Source: Ptychodera flava
Lineage: Eukaryota; Hemichordata; Enteropneusta; Ptychoderidae
Reading direction: 5' to 3'
Assembly (NCBI RefSeq): GCF_041260155.1
Contig: NC_091946.1
Span: 39,187,276-39,251,275, forward strand
Length of the DNA stretch: 64,000 nucleotides
Positions 1 to 13,327 of this stretch are shown here, one piece after another (position 1 is the first letter of the stretch; each line of letters begins with the position of its first letter). Position numbers and translations under genes: made by a program. The notes under the pieces are model-generated. The model was not told the origin of the DNA. It saw only the letters and a list, made by a program, of their open reading frames with translations, and did no database searches.

Positions 1-1675
1 CACCTTCAATCTGGGGTCGTTGAACTTTTCGAAAGACGCCGATTTTACCTTTCTTAGTGAGTTACAAATCGTGCAAGAAATCCTAGATGTGGTAAGTTTT
101 AACGTGAAGTTTTTGTCGATACAAACCACAGGCGACCCAAGTATTACTGAGTTTTTCACACTGTTTTCTCTATCATTTTCTCTTCTTTCTTCATGCTCTG
201 AATGATCGGAATAAATAAAATAAACGGTTTATATAACCTAACCTAACCTAACCTGTGACTCTTTATTTATTTTACACTCCATTACAAGGACGTATATCTC
301 TCATACACACATGCTGTAATTAATTAGTCAACACAACTAATTATGCTAATCCGTGGACTTATCAGGGATTTTACGGGTTGGTCAACATCGCGAAAGATAG
401 GAATGGTTACTAAAACTCCTTTTTCATTAACATCACTATCTTTCCGATGTTGACCAACCTCTGATAAGTTCACGGATTAGCATAATTAGTTGTGTTGACT
501 AATTAATTACAGCATGTGTGTATGAGAGATATACGTCCTTGTAATGGAGTGTAAAATAAATAAAGAGTCACAGGTTAGGTTAGGTTAGGTTAGGTTAGGT
601 TATATAAACCATTTATTTTATTTTTTTCCGATCATTCAGAGCATGAAGAAAGAAGAGAAAATGATAGAGAAAACAGTGTGAAAAACTAAGTAATACTTGG
701 GTCGCCTGTGTACAAACTTGACTGTGTGCCGAAAAACAGTCTGATTTGAATTTTCGTAATTTTCGGGCACTGGAATTTAATACGTGCAGCTAATGACAAT
801 GGTACTATGATAATGATACTGTGATAATGACAATGGTACTATGATAATGATAATATGATAATAGTAATGATACTGTGATAATGATACTGTGATAACGATA
901 ATGATACTGTGATAATGACAATGGTACTATGATAATGATACTGTGATAATGATAATGGTATTATGATAATGATAATGATAATATGATAATAGTAATGATA
1001 CTGTGATAATGGTACTATGGTAATGATACTGCGATAATGACAATGGTACTATGATAATGATACTGTGATAATGATAATGGTATACTATGATAATGATAAT
1101 GATAATATGATAATAGTAATGATACTGTGATAATGGTACTGTGATAATGATAATGATACTATACAAGTGAATCCTTCTGTCAAATTACTAGCTGTCATAA
1201 TTTCAAATGTCTTGAGATGAAAGAACGAATAAAAATGTGTGCCTTTTTCAAATACGAATTTTTTAGAGATGATTATCTGAAATAATTTGATAGGGAAGAC
1301 TAGTTCACCAATTGGATTTAGCTGCCGAAGTTCTTCGTGTGTAATATTTATGCATGATCTGAAGGGATGACTTGTGACACTTCTATAGGTTTTACCATTC
1401 TTTGCGCTCATCGAAAGTCACGTTGTCACACCAGTGTTTCCTGCGTAGAACAACAGTTTCGACGTAAATATCTTGCCATCAGAGAAAAAAACGTCTTGGT
1501 CGTGTGTGTTTTGCCTTAAGACACACGCATATCCATTGATTGCCAACCGCACGCATGTTCGTTTACATACATAGCGCACATACATACATACATACATACA
1601 TACATACATACATACATACATACATACATACCGCACATACCGCACATACATACATACTGAATACATACATACTAA

Positions 1676-1720
<45 letters not shown>

Positions 1721-4700
1721 TATATACATACATACATACATACATACATACATACATACATACATACATACATACAGACAGACAGACAGACAGACAGACA
1801 CACAGACACACAGACGTACATACTAAATACATAACTCAATATATACATCGTTATCGTCGAGCGCCCTTGTCCATACGGCGACCTATCAAGCTCATGATCA
1901 TTACTTCTAATGATTAGGCAAGACTGTCGTTTCCGCAGAAAATGCGATCATTTTAAACAAAAGCGACATTATCGAATCCCCTATTTACTCAGCGCACTCA
2001 ACCTTCAATGACCGATTTACGATATATAAGCGATAACGTGACTTGTATTTCCTGTTTTACGCATGCGTGAGTTGGAATCATTGTTATTTGCATATATATA
2101 TATATACAATAACAACATCAGGCGGTAATATGACCGCCATTTGCACGCCCTCGGGTGTTTTAAGTAAACTCGGGTTAAAATAACGGACCAGGGCTGCAAT
2201 ATCACGTACGGTCGATATATGAGGCATTTTTTAATGATTATTGCGTGTCACCATGTAGCTACGTACATTATTTTTGTTCTTTCTTTTCCGGTTCATGTTA
2301 CACTCACTATATGTGACCTGTAAATCAACTTGAATCTAAAACCTCGCGGAAGCTGTCATAATCGAAATTATCATAAAAAAGTCACGGACACTAATCATTT
2401 TAAGTTCGAACGTAGTGTATAATTTATTGTTCCCTCGATGGTCCATCGGCACAGCATTTGCGTCGAAGTCGCTCTCATAAAAATAGCTTTTTCCTGGTCG
2501 CGTTTCACAGACGTCGAAAACTGTAGACATTATCTGATGATTGTAGGCGTACATGGATAATGTTTCTGAAAGCACAAATAAGGACAACATCCATGAGTGA
2601 GACAAAACTTGCCCTTTGAGTGAAATACTTGCGCAAAACAAGATTAAACGGTCGTTAACATGAACGGTACTGTCACCTTTTCATGCAGTTCATTGGTAAT
2701 TTATTTCGAATTTATGAACAGATTGTGATATTAAGACGATGAGAAACTGCAGAATATCGTGGAAATACCTACAGCTACTCATTTCCCAGATAGAACTTTT
2801 CCGCCCTACTTGTTACCTTTCCGTAAAATTCCAACGAAACAGAAACGAGTTTGGACATTCCACCAAACTTGGGTCAATATCATTCATTGTATTTCACCAA
2901 ATTGGAATCTTGCAGACCATTGATTCTATGTTCAATAATAACTGCGTTTCGAACAGGCGTAAGGGAAAATAATGTTTCTGTAAACAAGCCCTCGGGGAAT
3001 AGGGCAGGTTAGTCGGGAACTTTTTAATTTTCTACTTTTATTTCAATGTGATCCTATAATACATGTAAGAGAAATTTTTCCACAAAACCATGCGTGTTTT
3101 TCGAAAATGCCAAAAAGTGTAAAGTTGGAAGGGTTTTAAATAGAGTAGCTCAGGTTACCGGAAGCACAAATATGTTGTTTCCTTGACCTCACCTTGATCC
3201 CATATTTTTTAAGTTCTGACTTTTCCATCGCAAGACCAAAATGAGTGAATGTCTCATTATAGGATTCCAAGATGCACAGAATATTGCAGCTACTAGACCG
3301 TAGATCCCATTCCCAGGGTCAATTCTCTTTTTACAGAAGTTTTTCACCTCACCATGCATAATCGGCCATTTGACTGTGTAACAGAAACCATTCCTTATAC
3401 TGTTTATAATGTTAACGCAAGGTAACAACTATGTCAGCAAGGAACAATTGCTAGCGTTGATAATGACATCCTGTGTGACCCCGTCTCATATACCACATTT
3501 TCACGATGTGCAATTAAAACGATATCCGGGCTATTTCTCACGTATTTCCCCCTTCCCTTGATATAGATATCCGAAAATAAGCACCTGACACAAGATGGCG
3601 TTCCTGACATTTTCACGTTCTCGTTTGGAGGAATGAACCATCTCATACGTACCTACGGCAGTAAGTCCAGCCAGGTCCGAGATGGTATTGACGTACTGTC
3701 GAGTTTCCTAAACAGGGTAAGAAGAACTCGACAAAATCAAAATGGCAAATTTAGTCACAAGTTTTTAGAGCTATCATCCACTGCTTTACATAGGAAGCTC
3801 GGAAAGATACTTTCCAAATTGTTCATTAGATATCCTTGAATAAGGATATGTACGTTGATATGATGAATTTGTTCACTTCAAAATTCCACTTATACTTGCA
3901 TACATTATTCTACCTAAATTAAGGTTGATTACAATGACAACACAATAATTTCAAAAGGAATATAAACCGTTTTCATAATGGAGATGTTAATAAGAGGTTT
4001 GATGTCACATTCTGTAAGGATTAGATCCAGATCTGCTCCGTTTTCTTTTTTCAAAAGGTCATGGCAAGATGACCTTTAGCTGAAATGTCACCAAGACTCA
4101 CTTGATGTTTTGTCTGTTCGGAAAAGATATGATACCAGTAAAAGTAAACTCTTTGATGAACGAATAACCTTCACGCCGATGAAATCTCTTTAAAAAAAAT
4201 ACTGATTTCTTCTCATGTTGAATTTACACCAAGATTTCTGTCATGGAAGATAAAACATTGAAACGAATGCATTTTAAATAAAATACTTGTTGTAACATCG
4301 AATCTAAACGAAAATTTATCTCGTTTGGTGAAATTAGACACCCTGCTCTTAAAATAGCTTGTACAAATTCTGTCGTCAGCCTAATTTCTGCCAACCTTAT
4401 CTTGGTTTCAGTTGATGACGACCCTGAAAGCATTGTACGGTGACGACATTGTGGCCGAAGTGGCAACTTTGACCCCTAATGACCCTATACTGGTGAGACA
4501 ACGCAGGCAGAGCGAACATGGAGACACGCGCACGCATGAATTTGAGGTAAGTGTCTGTGAGAGCGAAAACACAGCGTTGGTACTGTAGATTTTGCTGGTT
4601 TTCAAGGATGAAGAAGGTATTCCACTGTATCCCCAAGGATTGGTTAACATCTAAAATGCAAATTATGAATTGAAATACATACTTGTTTTAGCTACTTTGA

Positions 4701-5963
4701 ATCACATTTATTTTTATTAGATATGCCGACACAAAGTGTTGCATCGAATTAATAATTAGTTAAAATTACGAAGAGACACCGGTCTCAGTGTCTCCTATCT
4801 ACGTTGATTCAACTCAAAGAGTCGGTAGATGGCTAGACCATGCAATATCATGAGAACGCAATCTCCGTCTGAACATTCCTGGTGAATGTAAATTAAATTA
4901 GTAAAGTTAACAAATAAAGATCTGCAAACCTACAGTATTGAAAAGTCATCCCATCAAGGCATTCCAAATTTATGAGAACTTGTCTGACAAATGTCATTGA
5001 GAACTTGCATTACAAAACAAAGAGTGGTTAACACACAGAACAGACAAAGACATATGATTTGGCGGTCCTCAACTTAGATATAAACAAATATCTAGGTAGC
5101 CATGGCATAGTATCAATATGAAGAGACAAAAGCGTTTTTCCAAATAACTGAACGTTAATGTGCATCTTTGATATTCTTTGAATTGGTCATTTTTGTACGT
5201 CCCAGTGTGACAATCACAGTCTTTTACTGTCGTATGCAGATAAGAATGAACAGCGAATTTGATCTAAATGTTGCCACACTTGTGTGATTGGTTTGTAAAG
5301 TTGTTCCAAAACTTGCCTCAGAAGTTGCACTGACTTGTTGTAACTGCGGTGAAAATCAAAGAGCTTTTATGGACCCATAATAAACACATAGGAGTAAGGA
5401 ATAGAATATTCATCATTAGTCTTAATTTAAGAAAAACGTGATTGGAACTAATTTGGGAGAATTGAATATTCATATTTTTCAAATTTCTCAAAAGTGTTAT
5501 GTGCCGTATAGCTGAATTTTGCAATATTACAAATTACTCATAAGAACAAGTGCTTAATGTAAAAAGAGAAGCAGATAAGCTTATATTTGCAGATTAAATC
5601 GACATTACTTCACCATTCAATTATCCCAAATTAGTTCCAATCGTGTTGAAACTATAATTTGTGTAGATTGCCATAATTTACCCTCAAACCATTACACATC
5701 TTCTTCAATTACTCAAACACACCTTCCTGAAAACTAAATTTAAATTTTCTCCGCTATTGCAGAGTTCTGCAGATGTTGATCCCTCTGATTTCAACGTGGC
5801 CAAATCTACATCAGAAGACTTTCCATCACTTTTCCACATTGTTCTCTGGATTTCTGTGTTCTGGATTCTGACCATTTTTGTGATTTGTTTTCTGATGTGG
5901 TACATGGATCCTGGTGATACCATCATCTACAGAATGACAAGTCAGAGAATCAAGACAGAATAA
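1..5963 (+). CDS. ATP6AP2: ATP6AP2 (prorenin receptor), last four exons; 5' part lies before the window
   Basis: The product is a single-pass membrane protein that serves as a V-ATPase assembly factor and, in vertebrates, as the (pro)renin receptor. I joined exons 1-91 (partial), 3567-3716, 4412-4546 and 5763-5963. All introns are phase 0 with GT/AG ends, and the frame stays open to TAA at 5961. By eye the peptide follows the human C-terminal half: FLSELQIVQEIL (human FLSELQVLHDIS), SENKHL, LIRTYG, LYGDDIVAEVATL (human LYGGNAVVELVTV), then a transmembrane helix and MDPGDTIIYRMTSQRIKTE, almost identical to the human tail. RQRR in the third exon is a furin-type site at the place where human has RKTR. 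The first intron carries a foldback MITE (127-710) and microsatellites. An AATAAA overlaps the stop (5959-5964); a later poly(A) signal is likely. Confidence 0.93.
127..710. mobile_element. Foldback MITE, copy 1, with 7-bp target-site duplication
   Basis: Ends are CACAGGCGACCCAA and TTGGGTCGCCTGTG. The perfect 7-bp direct repeat TACAAAC flanks it (120-126 and 711-717). Almost the whole element is an inverted repeat: each arm holds the same sequence from the end through a CCTAA/TTAGG run to an AATTAATTAG stretch, with a short unpaired centre near 400. There is no coding capacity. It sits in the ATP6AP2 intron, 35 bp past the 5' splice site. A second copy lies at 48100-48650. A 7-bp duplication does not fit hAT (8), Mutator (9) or Tc1/mariner (TA), so the superfamily is left open. 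Confidence 0.9.
238..256. repeat. CCTAA pentanucleotide run in the MITE left arm
   Basis: Four CCTAA-type units here mirror five TTAGG units at about 573-600 in the right arm. The second MITE copy has only about two. It is a length-variable microsatellite inside the element. It resembles the arthropod-type TTAGG telomere repeat but lies deep inside a transposon, so it is not evidence of a telomere. Confidence 0.75.
796..1165. repeat. GATAATG-type minisatellite in ATP6AP2 intron
   Basis: Irregular tandem array built from GATAATGATACT, GATAATGACAATGGTACT and GATAATAGTAATG blocks, over about 370 bp. Reading frames across it on the minus strand are low-complexity and non-coding. Confidence 0.9.
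1576..1832. repeat. Compound microsatellite (CATA)n, (CA)n, (CAGA)n
   Basis: Tetranucleotide CATA runs are interrupted by ACCGCA blocks, then a CA run at about 1685-1717, more CATA, and a CAGA run at about 1776-1815. It is open on both strands only because of its simple composition. Confidence 0.95.
5434..5646. mobile_element. Small TIR element, copy A (about 215 bp)
   Basis: The left end has CGTGATTGGAACTAATTTGGG. The right end has its inverse, CCCAAATTAGTTCCAATCG. A diverged copy lies at 60924-61145 with the same order of internal sequence (AATATTACAAATTA, TTTGCTGATTAAATC). No coding capacity. It lies in the last ATP6AP2 intron, about 115 bp before the final acceptor. Confidence 0.7.
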
Positions 5964-8900
5964 AGCCAGAGGTGCCAGTATACTGTCTGTGAGGGCGTGC
6001 TCTTTGTGATGGTGTCTGTCAGGATGAAAATTCGCCTGTAGGGTTGTGGGATAGTTTTGTCAATGAAGTGCTTCTAAAATTCTTATATCCATGTTTCTAA
6101 TGTTCTGATCAAATAAGGTCGATACTGAAACGTGAAGAAAATGGCAGTTGTTATATTCCTGACTTTTTGCTCCCACAACATTAAAAGTAATTCCAGTGAA
6201 ACCATTCCTCCACACATTTAAGTCAAACATTTAGTTTCGTCTGTCCGATAGAATGTGCCATGATGTGAACGTGAAACGTATTTGTCATGACATTATTTTA
6301 TATTTTGATAAGCTGCATATTTTGACATAGCTGAGCATCTATTTGCAGAGAATTATTTCTTAATTGAAGTTGTATAAGTTAGAGGTCCACGATACCTTTT
6401 GCTCAGCAAAGCCTCTGAAATGTCGAAATATTTACAATGACATCGGAAAGAGAGCTATAATTCCGATGCAGTAATTAATGTTTGTATATATTCAGAATCT
6501 GATCATTGTTTTGAAAAGAAAATCATACTTTGTCTGAACAACTGTGAGACTGACTTCATTCTTATTTCTTGTTAGAATTTTCATCTTTAAAATCAGTTAC
6601 CATGGCGATAGACATGTTGCCATGGTACTACTTTCTGAGCTTTCTCTGCAATGAGACCATAAACTTTCGGTGAACTTAACCCAGAGTCTAGAATACGGGG
6701 TTTACCCAACAACAAGGACATGACCGGTTCTGGTATCTTGGTCACGTGCCAATCCTACCTATTGACTCCCACGCTCCGTTGCCCTAGCCTTCTAGTTACG
6801 TGATCAATGTTTTGTAAAAATGTAAGTTATTCTTCAACTGAAAAATGTTTTTAAAAAGGACCAATGACATAATTTGGATGTAGCTTTGTAATATACAGTA
6901 ATAGACAATATTGAAATTTGATGTCATCACATACTGTCAGTGTACAATACTTATAATGCTTATTGAGTCGCGATGACTCTTTGTGTTCATGTGAAACGAC
7001 GCATAGACGCGAGCAATCAACCAATGGGGTGGGGGATGGCCCTCCATGCTTTATTGATGGCTTCTTATTTTTACATTAGAGGATGATTTTGTTAATGCTA
7101 CAAAAGAGAGTAATATTAATTTATCGAGCGAGATTCCAAAAATAGTAATACTTGCTTGTAGAGATAGAAATTTTGTGGAGAATAGTAAAAATGGAATTTA
7201 GATAAATGTACTAGGTCGCCTTCTCCTATATCTGTTTGAGTTTGATGTTCATGGTGAGATGGTCTAAATATAACGCACTGTAAATGTCATTTGTCGATAA
7301 TAACTCTGACCAAACAGTGATGAGATAATGAGGTAAAGCGTTTAAAAAAGCGTACCATAAAACTTTCAAGAAGATAGTAAATTGTCCTCACTGTCTATGA
7401 TTTTTTGTGAGGTCACCTATGCAAACTATGAAATGTTGGGGTTTTTGTAGAAATGTAGATAATAATTCTGTTGAATGTTAATGTCAAAGATTTGAATATT
7501 TCTGTATTCTGGTATGTCCCGATAAGTTCGTGGTGAAATAAAGCGTGAACCGAAGCAGTTCAACAAGAAAACGCCCTCACTGTGTGACCCGTCATTTTTT
7601 TCTAAGAGTGGGTTGAAATGAAACACTGAGTATTACTTAGCCAAATAAGACGGCTTTGCCGGAGACGGTAGAGTGTACGTATTTAGAGCAGTGTGTGTGG
7701 TTGATTATCGAAGTGCAAAATTGCAACTGAATAACTGGATGATCTCTACAGCTTGATCCGAATCACTGATACACTGATAAGAAAGTTGAAAATTTTCTAT
7801 ATTTTCTGTTTCCCGCGTCCAACTTTTGTGCTTCCTGCGTCAACGTTTCGGTAACAAATGCCAAACATTTTGGTCTCGCAAATTTTGTGTTCTCAACTTA
7901 CACGTTCGGTAGAGGCTGTAGTCATCCCGCAACGTTGGCAAATCCACTTCCATTATTCGCCCTGTGGAATTACCAATCCTAACCGCAGAGTTAGTATTAA
8001 CATTCAATACTGAAATACTAATACACAAAATTTTCATCGAAGAGCTTTTCTGATGACACTTTCATTAACAGTTGTTGCTGTTCTTGAAATTCACTTGACC
8101 ATTGAGTGCACTGTTTGTTTTATGTTCGTATCTTCTAATCGTAGTCACTACATCTTGATCACTGTCGAACTCCAACTAATTGACGATTGAGGGCGTGATT
8201 GGTGCAGCGAAACACATAACGATCATTCACGCCAATATGAAAAGTTGTACATCAACTTATCCTGGTAACTAAATTTATTTTACGTAAATTGATGAATCTA
8301 TGAACTGAGCTTTCCATCGCTGTGGTCATTGCTTATCGTGACACTTCGGACCATTTATATTAAATCCAAATTTCAAAATATTCACAATCTAAGTCGTAGT
8401 AGCTGTACATGTCTCTTAAGAATTCAAAAAGTTAACTGCTCGAGGGACTTCGTTACGATCAAATAAACGATTCCGCAGGCGAAACCCATCTTCGACTGAA
8501 ACAGCTTCACGACAATTTTACAAGAATTTCAGATCTATCAGTTTTTCATGAAACTTGAGTGTCATTATTTTGTTTGAAAGAGAATTGCTGCGAATAGCAA
8601 AGTGTGTTTTCTGTATTCACTGTAAAATGAAAGACATTCTTATTCTCAGATTCGTCTGTTCACGAATAAATTTCACTATGACATATTTTCCTTTAATCAT
8701 TATACCCTGATGCTTAGCCTGTCTTTCCTATTCAAGATAAATTAACACAACTGATTAAATGTTCATATTAAAACCAAATCTGGAAACGGAACGATTTAAA
8801 TAAGACAAGTTTTATGACTGTCATTGAAGTGCATTCTATGGGGGAAAATAATTGTTTTCTATTTACGAAAAACTAAGACGGTGAAAGTTTTTTACACCAA

Positions 8901-11900
8901 GAGCTTTAAAATGAGCACCAACAAGTGGTAGGTATGAAAAGGATGGGAGAAGTTTGAGAGTCCGAATATCTGTCCCCGAGGCGCGTTCTACCTTAATAGT
9001 TCTCGAAAGACATAAAGCTAAAGAGTTGACAAGTAATTGATATACATAACCTCACCAAGCTAATTGATGTAAACGCAACGAACAAGCTCGAAAGCCCAGA
9101 TCACAACAGATAGTATGGCAAATCACGGAGGCGTATTAAATCAGCAGCAATATCTACAGGTTCTGGATCTTTTCCTCGGTATTAAATGTGATGTCTTATT
9201 TGCCGTAGCCTGAAGAATCAAAGTAAAACACTAACCAATTTCCTCCTTTTTGTCAGATATCGCCCTCTATGGTGCATGCTGTATAGTTGATTACATAGCT
9301 CAATCAATAAGACATTTTCTTTTACGCCCAGGTAACAGCTGAAAGTATGGCTCTGGCCAACTCAAATCATTCACATACCAGTGTAGTTCATACATTGTCA
9401 TCTCAACAGATAATTTGATGACGGAAGTGCGAACATGTCAGTGTCAATGCATCGGCAATTATGCGAAGTGATGTGCATCTAATATGTTCATAGTATATTT
9501 TTTATAATATTTTTGGTATGTATCATTATTCTTGGTGTTTATGTACTTATTATAATTTAGATCTTGTATGAACAGAAAGAATTTGATTGCGATGTAGAAG
9601 TTTAGAATATATGTCTTTCAGTTTCCTATTATTTTACTATTTCAGACAAATTTTCCAAATGCTTATAAGAACAAAAAAACGACAAAAGACTCAATGGCAA
9701 TAGTGGCACTCCATATTGCACTGAAGATTTCGCACCCCTTGAGGATGTCACCGCCGACAGAGAGGGGAAAGGCGGCACTTAGTCCATAGAGTCAATTCAA
9801 ATCTCAAGGTCAAAGCCTGGTAGCCCGGTACGAGTCTGTCAAGACGCACCTGGGATAAATGTTTTTCATACCCCCTTTGTGTTAAAATGACGATGTGAAC
9901 AGCTTAACTCTGTGTTCAGTTTTTTAAGTTATACCGACAATGATAAAAACACTGAAAAGCCGAAAGAATTGTGTCTCGGATATGTAAGTTTTGTCTACAC
10001 ATTGATGATAGCTGGAAAGACAGAACGCAGAACGTCTAGACAATGTTCGTGACTATTATATTATGCAGAATTAGAAAGTCTTGGTCTTACCTTTATTGTG
10101 CAGCGCTACAGAGGTCATTCACTTTAACATTAACTTTGTTATTATTATGTAATATGTCAAAAGATTGTACACTTGTTACCTTTCGCCCACTTTCGTCATT
10201 ATTGACCATATACTTATATTATTTTGTCTTGTGACCAATAAGTCAAGAATTCATCAAGAAAAACTTAAATGATAATGATATTGACGTAGCAGTGTGACAG
10301 GGTCTGATTACGCATGATATTCACATGTACAATAGATGATATGATGAGTTTACATCTCGATAGTGTATGCAAATAGCCACTTACATAAGAGGCAGTTTGA
10401 CGAAGAAGGAAAAACACCTGGCAGTATGTAGCATCCATGTATAGAAATAAACAGTGTTATCTTGGAAGACATGAAGCCAATGCTGTGTCTGTACGACCTC
10501 GATCTCGCTGGCTATTCCCTGATGAGAGACGGTAAACTGCAATACAACATCACTAAAGTTGAACATTTGCATAAATTTGCATACGGAAAATTAGGCATAA
10601 ATTAGCCAGGACCTTCACACACAGAACACTTTAAGTGACCTTACCCACAATTATCCATGATCTGTACACACGGAGACCACTCATTGAACTGAAGCAAATT
10701 TTCTTCTGTACACAGAACAGCTCGGTCCATATTTCAAATTTCTGACAGCATTTTTTTATTATCATAATTCTCTTGTTCCCCACTTTGAATAATGAGAAGA
10801 TCAACCCCTTTTCCACGGAGGTGGTAGCAATTTTGTAATTTTGTCAACAGATACTTGTGACATCAATACACAATATTTTCAAGAAAACAAAGGTAATAAC
10901 TTGCATCTGTGTCAAGAAAAAGAAAGGGTATTGATTTTTTCGGATGTTCATGACAAAGGAAATCCACATGTTTAACAGGTGGTATGATGAGACCATCTCA
11001 GTTGCTGATAACTTTACCTTAAAAAGTGTACAATATTCGGCACCTACAAACATCGCCTTCATATTCAATTTACTCTTGAATTTTAAACATAATTAATAAT
11101 TTTTGGGCATATTTTTAACAATTAATCTTGAAATTAAATTCTAAGTTTCAAATTGTTCGGAAATTGGTAAAACTGAATTAACCTTTTGCAAACAATGCAT
11201 GAGTGCACAAATCAAGGGGAATCATGGGTAACCTATGTGCTGCACTCTTTACAACTAAACAATTTACACTTTGAATAGAGACCTTGTTTCACAGTAGACG
11301 CTGCGTACTCACACTGAACGATGAGCAACTAGCTAGCTAGTCGGATGAGACCAGGATTTTTTCATACGATCGAAAGTGTACTCTCTTTAGAGTAAGGTCT
11401 TTTCTGTAAACTGAATGTATACTCAATTAGAACTATTTCAGCACGTTCTTCACCAAGTGTGCATCACACTAACTAGCATCGTTTATTTAAAGAGTTTGTT
11501 ATTATTTCAAAGACGTACTTCGATTATTCCCCTTGGTGTGAACAGCTTTAAAGCTAAATTACGTTTCCAAATTATAGCGACGGCGCCTGGTGTAAGAGGT
11601 TGTAGTTACGTCATCAGAGTCGAATATTCCCGATCGTATCCAATAATAGTTCTTTTAACTGTTCCATGATGCATTGCGCGCTAGGGTATACAAGGCGTAC
11701 ATTACTCATAGAACTTTTAGCTGTAGGGTATACGCAAGGTGTGTTACTCATAGAACACTATATATGACAGGGTACACCCTGACTTACATTTTTATCGCCA
11801 ATAGATACAGAAGACACGTGGCAATTTGTGGCATTGAACATTTGTGTCAATCTTGTATAACAATCCGTTGTACAACACAAAATCAGTATGTTTTTGTTGT

Positions 11901-12750
11901 TTTGAGTGTGTATGCAGTGTTTCATCCAGCCACAACAATGCATTGTGGGATAACCGGGAAAAGGTCTATTATCGGCATATAATTTTCAAATTCATCGATG
12001 CACGCGGTTATAAAAGAGGATAATAATATCTATTGATCTCATGTCAAATCACTCTCCCTAAGCAGAACTTCACACAAATTGCTGAATTGGAAAGATAGAG
12101 GTGCGTTGGCGTTTTAAGGTAGATACCGCTTCAAAGATATCCTTCAACAATTCTTCCTCTTGATGTTAGCGTTTTCTCTTGAAGCCATGATTATACACAC
12201 ACCGTGTGCCTCAACGACAGCAATGACCCAGAAGAGACACTGCATGACATGATAGATCGTATGTTGCGTTGAGGCTCATGTAGACAAGCGACTCAAAATA
12301 TCTCCACGTGTATTTTTGTATGTGCCTATTTTCAGAGTCTTTATAAACAGTAATTGCGTGCATTGTGTGCGCAAACTACTGCAATTAATGAAAGAACTTC
12401 GACGTCCTAAAATATTCAAATAAAACTTATGGAGGTTATTCACACAGACAACGGTAATTACAGAAGTTTCAGCGTTAAATAATTATGACAAATTTTAATC
12501 GTATTAATATTTTACTGTAGAGTGACGATTCGACGTTCAACAGAGAGCAGTTATTGCCACACTGTTCGATATCAGTCTGGAATTGCATAAATATAAATTA
12601 ATCAGTCAGAGAACCAGCAAATCAATCAATCAGTCAATTAACCAACAATCCGATCAATCGATCGGTCAATCAAACAGTTTAGCCGAAACGACGCCTCAAG
12701 TCTTGTCACGTAAGCCTTTTTGTGTTCTCTTGGTCCTTAATGCCTCATAT

Positions 12751-12791
<41 letters not shown>

Positions 12792-13234
12792 GTGATAGAT
12801 AGAGTGATTAATTGATTGACTGATCGATCGATCGGTACGTCGATAGATGCATAGATACATGGATAGGGAAGAGGTGTAGGCCCATGTAGGCCCTATTATG
12901 CGAGTAAAAATATTTCAGTCGTAACTCGACAACACTCTAGATTAATGCACAGTGATATATTGCCATATATTATTATGTGTTTGAAAGCATTACATGTAAT
13001 GAAAGTACTAGTCCTCAAACTTTATACGGACAGCAGGACATGCAGCGAGGCTAACGTGCAACGATGCAAGGCTAATCACAACCGTGCCAACGATGATGGC
13101 GCTGTGCACTCATCGCTGACGTGAGCGGGTACGCGTACGTCAGCAATCAGCTGCCGTGTGCAGACTTCGTCTGCAGTCTGTGCCAACACACAACATGATC
13201 AGCGATAAGGTCGCTATATTGTATCACGTGGTTT
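5964..13234. other. Gene-free stretch after ATP6AP2
   Basis: I see no exon here that I can defend on either strand. The first several hundred bases are presumably ATP6AP2 3' UTR. The rest is unique AT-rich sequence. Short open frames (for example around 10043, 11415 and 11674) lack family resemblance. A segment at 10436-10560 is open in more than one frame between splice-like signals, but it matches nothing I know. Confidence 0.5.
12752..12808. repeat. (GATA)n microsatellite
   Basis: About ten GATA units followed by GAGTGATA variants. Just upstream (12595-12680) is an imperfect AATCAATC/GATCAATC tract. Confidence 0.9.
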
Positions 13235-13235
13235 G

Positions 13236-13245
13236 GGGAAAACCC
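13236..13245 (+). promoter_or_regulatory. Dorsal/Rel-type kappaB motif in the putative promoter of the HEPN-dsRBD gene
   Basis: GGGAAAACCC fits GGGWWWWCCM exactly. It lies about 80 bp before a strong splice donor (AAAAG|GTAAGC, 13328) that probably ends the 5' UTR exon. A single motif match of this length occurs by chance fairly often, so function is inferred from position and from the immune-like architecture of the gene. Confidence 0.35.
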
Positions 13246-13259
13246 TGACACACAACCTC

Positions 13260-13327
13260 CAGTCTGACATTTCGACTCAGTTACAGCATTTGCCCCTTCA
13301 GTTCTTGTTCGTGTTTCACCAGAAAAG
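13260..13327 (+). other. Probable 5' UTR exon of the HEPN-dsRBD gene
   Basis: A strong donor (AAAAG then GTAAGCGG at 13328) is followed 690 bp later by a clean acceptor (TTTATCAAAAG, ending at 14016), which opens the exon containing the start codon. The start coordinate is a guess because the transcription start cannot be read directly. Other upstream exons are possible. Confidence 0.4.

Noticed and set aside
20-205. A 61-aa small gene at the start of the window
   Set aside because: Its first part is the ATP6AP2 exon (ending at 91); the rest reads through the donor into the intron and MITE.
236-600. TTAGG/CCTAA runs as evidence of a telomere end
   Set aside because: They lie in the arms of a MITE with target duplications, occur again at 48 kb, and are only 2-5 units long.
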